The notes under the pieces are model-generated. The model had not been told where the DNA came from and ran no database searches. It worked only from the letters and a program-made list of their open reading frames with translations. The position numbers and the translations under genes were made by a program. A DNA stretch of 64,000 nt from Allodiplogaster sudhausi (lineage: Eukaryota; Nematoda; Chromadorea; Rhabditida; Diplogasteridae): positions 4,093,501-4,157,500 of the forward strand of contig CALZFC010000006.1 in NCBI GenBank assembly GCA_945643635.1, read 5' to 3'. The number at the start of each line of letters is the position of its first letter. Within the stretch, counting starts at the first letter, position 1. This document shows positions 59,617-64,000 of the stretch, one piece after another.

Positions 59617-60629
59617 ATGTACTTGGAACTTTATTACTTTTATCACTACACTCTCCTCGTCCTTTATGGTCTTGGTGAGTTGTCTTTTTTTGTTTCCTTC
59701 TGAATCAACTTCTTACAAATTGCAGGAGCAATAAATCAATCTATCAGCTTGTTCGTACTTTACAAAATGCCGGCGGATACGTACATTTTTCTCAAGGTTG
59801 ATACGACTACCTACAAAATTATAGATAATACGTATAAAATAGAAAACAATTGACTTTACTGTAAACTGCATCAGAAAAAGAGGGGCATTTTTGTGGCTTA
59901 ACTTTTTATTTGATGATAATCTCTTCTTATCATGACTTTGTCATGTTTTAATAAAAGTAGAGAATTCCCTGCTTCCGGGGGATCAGATGGGATGTTTTCA
60001 TCGCATAACTGCGGGAATAAAATATCTAATTTTTTTTGCTTCCGCTTGAGAGTCTTGAAGAAGAATCACGCGCGGAAACCCCTTTCAGACGAAATTCCTC
60101 TCACGAAACCAAGCCGAGATAAACGAGACCTCTTCGTAAGAAAAAGTCGAATAACATTTTTCCTTGGGAAAAAAACATACATTGGGCTCTCTGCATTGGT
60201 TTTGTGAGAAGAATTCCAATGATTTTATTACTGAAGGAGTGTGTCTCGGCTTATAGACTCAAGTACCGGAAGCTACATACATAAACGATATATGTAATTA
60301 TTCGCGCAGTTTGGCAAACAAAAGATACCTTTAGAATCACCCGGAAAGTATGGAAAGACAACATTTATCCACCAAATTCGTCATAATGTACATGCCTTTC
60401 AATTCAATTGCGAGGGCAATACATATTAATTTGTTCCTAACGACGACAGAGTGGATGCGAATGAACAGGTCAAACACTATCTTACCACGAAAGAAATCTA
60501 TTAGTTGTTTGATTCCTATTATTGATTGCACTATCTCTCAATAATTCACTCATCTCTCTCTTCGTCTTTTTACCACTTTTAACTCCATATCCATACATTT
60601 TTTTAAAATCTTTATCTTGCTTAATTCTC

Positions 60630-60805
60630 TCTCCTTCTCTATCTCTCTCTCCTTATCACTCTTTCTCTTTCTCTATATCTCTTTCTCCATCTCTTTCTCT
60701 ATCTCTCTTCGTCTCTCTCTTCCTCTCTCTCTCTCTTTCTCTTTCTCTCTTTCTCTCTCTCTCTCTCTCTTTCTCTCGTTCTTTACCTCTTTCTCTCTCA
60801 TTCCA
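60630..60805 (+). repeat. CT array in receptor intron
   Basis: Pyrimidine-rich array on the coding strand of the receptor-like gene, upstream of the helix 4 exon. Confidence 0.85.
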
Positions 60806-61545
60806 GTGCCTATCTCATAATTGCGACGAGCATTGAGCGATGCATCGCGGTATATCGATTTTCTTCAGAAGAATTGGTTGACGTTTGATGAATAAACCGT
60901 TCCCTTTAATTTTTAGTGCGTTACTGAACTAGCTGGTGAGAAAATGAGACGAATAGGCAATATTAGATTGAAAAAAAACAAGAGATGTTAACAAATTGAA
61001 CAAATCCAATTGCCAGCTCACAAACATCGCCTAATTGCCATTGGGGCCATCGTTGGCGCGCTTTTCCTGCTCGTTAGCCTGCTGCCTATCGTTGGCTTCG
61101 TCGTCCACCGAAAAAGCGAGGAGTACGTCCACTTTTAAAAATTCCGATTATTGATTTTACTGTTGTTATCAAAAATATTTAACGTTGTAGCAAATTGAAA
61201 AATAACACATAAATAATATAACCTACAAACACGACTAAAACAGTGCATTATGAGTGCTTACTTTTTCATTTTAGGGAAGAATACTACGAGCCAGAGTTCA
61301 TGATCGAGGCAACCAATATACGAGGCGTCGTTCTCCAGGTTGTTGGAACTCTGACGCGGAAATTATCGTATTTTCACTATCAGTGTCCCGGGCCACTATT
61401 TCACAATAACCTCTTTGAGAGGGTCATATATCGTAATAAGAAACAGAATCAAAGGTTTACAAGGAGCCAGGGACTCGGCCGCTACAATGCTGCTTTGGTA
61501 CATAATCTTATACATAGAAAGTGTGTGACGACATCGTGTGCTTAT

Positions 61546-61640
61546 CGGGCCCAAACAGTCGTACGGCCGGTCCAAATTTTTTTGGGCTTGGCCCGGACCG
61601 GGGCTATGGGACGTTGGGCCGGCCGGCACTAGGGTCGGGC
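61546..61640. mobile_element. Remnant of hAT element end
   Basis: CGGGCCCAAACAG, a short T run, GGCTTGGCCCGGACCGGGG and GGGCCGGCCGGCAC resemble the GGCCCG-rich subterminal region of the hAT at 20987-24044. No matching outer ends or duplication were found. Confidence 0.55.
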
Positions 61641-61800
61641 AGTTACAGTCTCTGGGGGGCCCAGCGTAAGAAAATACTGTAATTTCGGTCAAGGTGATGC
61701 ACGGAAAGTCACGTACAAAGACATGCAAAGAATTCGTTGTTCCCACGAAGTTGTTTTTATGTATGGCCTCCCTCGACCCTTAGGTCTCAAGCAGTCCTTC

Positions 61801-62224
61801 TTAAAGGAGATCTCTGGCGAATAAATAGTGTCTTGTTTTTTCGCAATATTTGGTAATGTTGAGCTAGAACCTTCGATTGCAAGTGTCCCGAACTCACAAA
61901 AATATCTCTGCCTTGAGGAAATTAACAACATTCTCAACTTTGAATTTGCGAAAATTTTATTTTCCTGCCATTTTCAAAAACATTTGGTATTGCTACACCG
62001 TGGCCGACGGGCCATTCCACTCGATGCATACATATGATGCGCGCAACCAACATTGACCGGGTTTCGCTTAACACATCAATTCACGTACCCGTTCTCCAAG
62101 CCACAAGTTTCTGTGGAGAGAGGCGAGATGCCGTAGCTCCATTTCTGAGGATTGCTAACACCGTACTTTTTAGCTATCGGGCCGCAAATAGTTGTAGGAG
62201 TTTTTCCCTTATGATCTCCTTTAA
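61801..62224. mobile_element. TTAA MITE, family 1 copy B
   Basis: From TTAAAGGAGATCTCTGGCG to ATGATCTCCTTTAA. Inverse relative of 24201-24637 with blocks such as CGGCCA, GGTTTCGCTTAACAC and CGTACTTT shared in order. Sits in an intron of the receptor-like gene. Confidence 0.8.
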
Positions 62225-63038
62225 GGAAACACTTAAGTTATAAAATGAGGACTATATAAAACAATGTGGTATTTAGGTGTGCTTATCTTATCTTCCCCAA
62301 GCGCTTATTTGTTTCCTTACAATCGCACTCGTCGGCAAGCTTATCCACCTTCGGTACGTGTTTATCCCCTTCTTTGACATCACGACTTTCTGACCATGAG
62401 CAATATGCTTCACAACGACCACCACCACGAACATAAATTGAATTTTTTTTGAGCTGGTTCCGTGAGTTTTACTTCATTTACAAGGTCCTCAAATCCGACC
62501 GTGAGCCAGTGATTATGCTGCTTGTAACCACACTCATTTAGATCAAGTGCCGAGCACCGGAAATGGTTGGTACTTGGTTCGATGAGATGCTACGATTAAG
62601 AGTGTAATGCCTATGAATGTAATGCCGGAAGGATATGGTCCTCTAATAACTCCCAAGTCTCCCCAATCGAAAAAAGAATGGACATAGTAGATGTTCAGAT
62701 TTACACCTTGCTGTTCTTTCTAATAGAGGAATTTAATATTTACGTGGACGGGTTCATCTACATCCTCATGACTTTTCGAGATACCGCCTCAGCGATGACG
62801 TACGATTTTCCCCCGCAATTGTTTCCGTTTTCATTCATTTGTATTTAAAAGCAGAAATTTAATTTTTAAAGTGATTTTGAATTGAAAGCTTAATGATTTG
62901 TTACTTAAAAATAATTTCACGCCACTTCCTTCCTTCTCAACATTCTCTCTCTTCAGGTACGTAGTCGATTTGTATCTCTACGCGCTTTTCTCGACAGAGT
63001 TTCGGCAAACGACTCGGAAATGTCTCTGCAGATGTTGA

Positions 63039-63755
63039 TGAAGTTGCACCGAAGAGCTCGTTAGGCTCCGCCCACACGTCCAGACAGGCGATCGATCGGA
63101 ATCCCTGAGGCGCTTTCTCGTGGGAATGAATTTGCAATGAAAATCGAAAGTAACTTTTTCATATAATTTTTTTTACCTTACTACGAGCCTTCCATCGGAT
63201 AGCTCGAGAAAGTCAAAGCGGCTGATTGTGAGCTACAAGAATTGTCATGCTCACGATTGAGCACTTCGTGTGGATTCCGCTCGTCTATCTCAGCCCATTC
63301 TTGTTTGTTCCATCAGCATAAATGCTCGCTAATAAATTATGACCTCCTGCAACTTAAAACACTTGTCTTTGCTATTCCACGACAATGAGTTCTCGGTCTA
63401 CTCGAGATCTATGGCGAAATCAACCAAATCAAATAGTTGAATCATGTACTCTCTGAATGAGAAAGCTTGCAGTTTTCGAAATCCTCTAATCACTGCTTCA
63501 AGGAAATATCAGAATGTTTAACTTAATAACACTTTAATATATATATTTTTAATGCCCCAAATAAGTATAGAAAAACCACTTTTTCGACGCTGCTTTAATG
63601 GAGCATGATGGCCGAACAAGAACTATGAGAAATTCTAAATTGCTGCGGTCCTTCGCATTTCAGACACGTGCAATGATTTTTTTATTCGTGTAAAATTGAA
63701 AAAAAATGACTTTGAGTTCAAGAGGTGCTAGGAAAACGAAGTTCAACTACAACGT
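63039..63755. other. Interval without recognisable features
   Basis: 3' flank of the receptor-like gene. I see no exon or repeat. Confidence 0.5.
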
Positions 63756-63960
63756 TGATCTCCACACAAAAAAAAATTGTTTGAAACAACATTGTTTGGT
63801 GCACGATTGTTTTATGAATTGTTTGAAACAACAATTGTTTCAAAAAAATTGTTTGGCATATCAAACAATTTGTTTTGCCGATTTGCACGCTATCCAGTCC
63901 GAGGCAATTGTTTGGATTGTTTCATGGAAATTGTTTGATATATCATACAACCGCAGCGCA
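63756..63960. repeat. Cluster of ATTGTTT motifs
   Basis: At least nine copies of ATTGTTT in one orientation and one inverse copy in about 190 bp, several followed by GAAACAA so that local hairpins (TTGTTTGAAACAA) can form. It may be part of a small element cut by the window end, or a regulatory cluster. Confidence 0.7.
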
Positions 63961-64000
63961 GCCGCGATGGCGAAGTAGCGATCACGTCCGATCTGGCGAG

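Larger units (their letters stand above)
59617..63038 (+). pseudogene. Seven-transmembrane receptor-like gene, probably decayed
   Basis: Plus-strand exons with matching phases: 59617-59674 and 59726-59796 (ATG 59617, first helix GLGAINQSISLFVLYKM), a likely helix 3 piece near 60350-60468 (IARAIHINLFLTTTEWMRMN), 61017-61122 (helix 4, IAIGAIVGALFLLVSLLPIV), 61275-61338, 62277-62353 (helix 5, YLPQALICFLTIALVGKLI), 62454-about 62541 (helix 6, DREPVIMLLVTTLI), 62727-62799 and 62957-63038 (helix 7, VVDLYLYALFSTEFR, then a Cys-rich tail). The helix 7 end with LFSxxFR is typical of rhodopsin-like and nematode chemoreceptor families at the plasma membrane. No helix 2 exon was found, helix 6 runs into TAG at 62539-62541, and the phase of the next exon does not fit. 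A hAT remnant and a MITE lie in one intron. Confidence 0.55.

Overview
The window looks like genomic DNA from a nematode or a very close relative. Coding exons are short and GC-richer than their surroundings, introns end in TTTCAG-type acceptors, and several genes are of kinds I associate with nematodes: a small FMRFamide-like (flp) neuropeptide precursor, a secreted protein built from cysteine-rich thrombospondin-like modules, a small divergent seven-transmembrane receptor and a cystatin-like cluster. No ribosomal, prokaryotic or viral gene was found. Spliced models were assembled by hand from splice motifs and phase.

Layout. 1-381: 5' part of a minus-strand gene cut by the window edge. 382-5560: no gene, mostly CT/GA microsatellite. 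5582-6368: flp neuropeptide. 9384-12782: complete 8-exon secreted protein of unknown role. 14535-17611: polyol (D-arabinitol/mannitol-type) dehydrogenase that resembles bacterial enzymes but is split by introns and is broken in two places. 18256-20569: decayed trypsin-like region. 20987-24044: hAT DNA transposon with 8-bp target-site duplication and spliced transposase. 24201-26950: nested TTAA-flanked MITE and foldback element, with an exon of the secreted-protein family captured in a palindrome. 27498-29927: incomplete SLC17-like transporter. 31640-32707: single-exon orphan gene. 33115-34766: second foldback element beside an orphan terminal exon. 37224-45285: three cystatin-like genes, two of them in a roughly 1.1-kb inverted duplication, flanking a coiled-coil gene. 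46937-47732: small single-pass membrane protein. 48363-50838: thrombospondin-like secreted protein. 51922-52024: U6 snRNA. 53047-56905: intact 9-exon ADP-ribosylglycohydrolase with a 1-kb minisatellite in its last intron. 59617-63038: seven-transmembrane receptor-like gene.

Two repeat systems shape the region. Polypyrimidine microsatellites fill introns and gene flanks, usually with CT on the coding strand and often running into a 3' splice site. Several families of small inverted-repeat elements share TTAA ends; some sit inside introns, one supplies a splice acceptor, and one is tied to a captured host exon. The genes form no operon and no common pathway is evident. Intact loci (flp, secreted protein, cystatin A, membrane protein, thrombospondin-like, ADP-ribosylglycohydrolase) alternate with broken ones (dehydrogenase, protease, transporter, cystatin C, receptor), which suggests fast duplication and decay rather than uniformly poor sequence.
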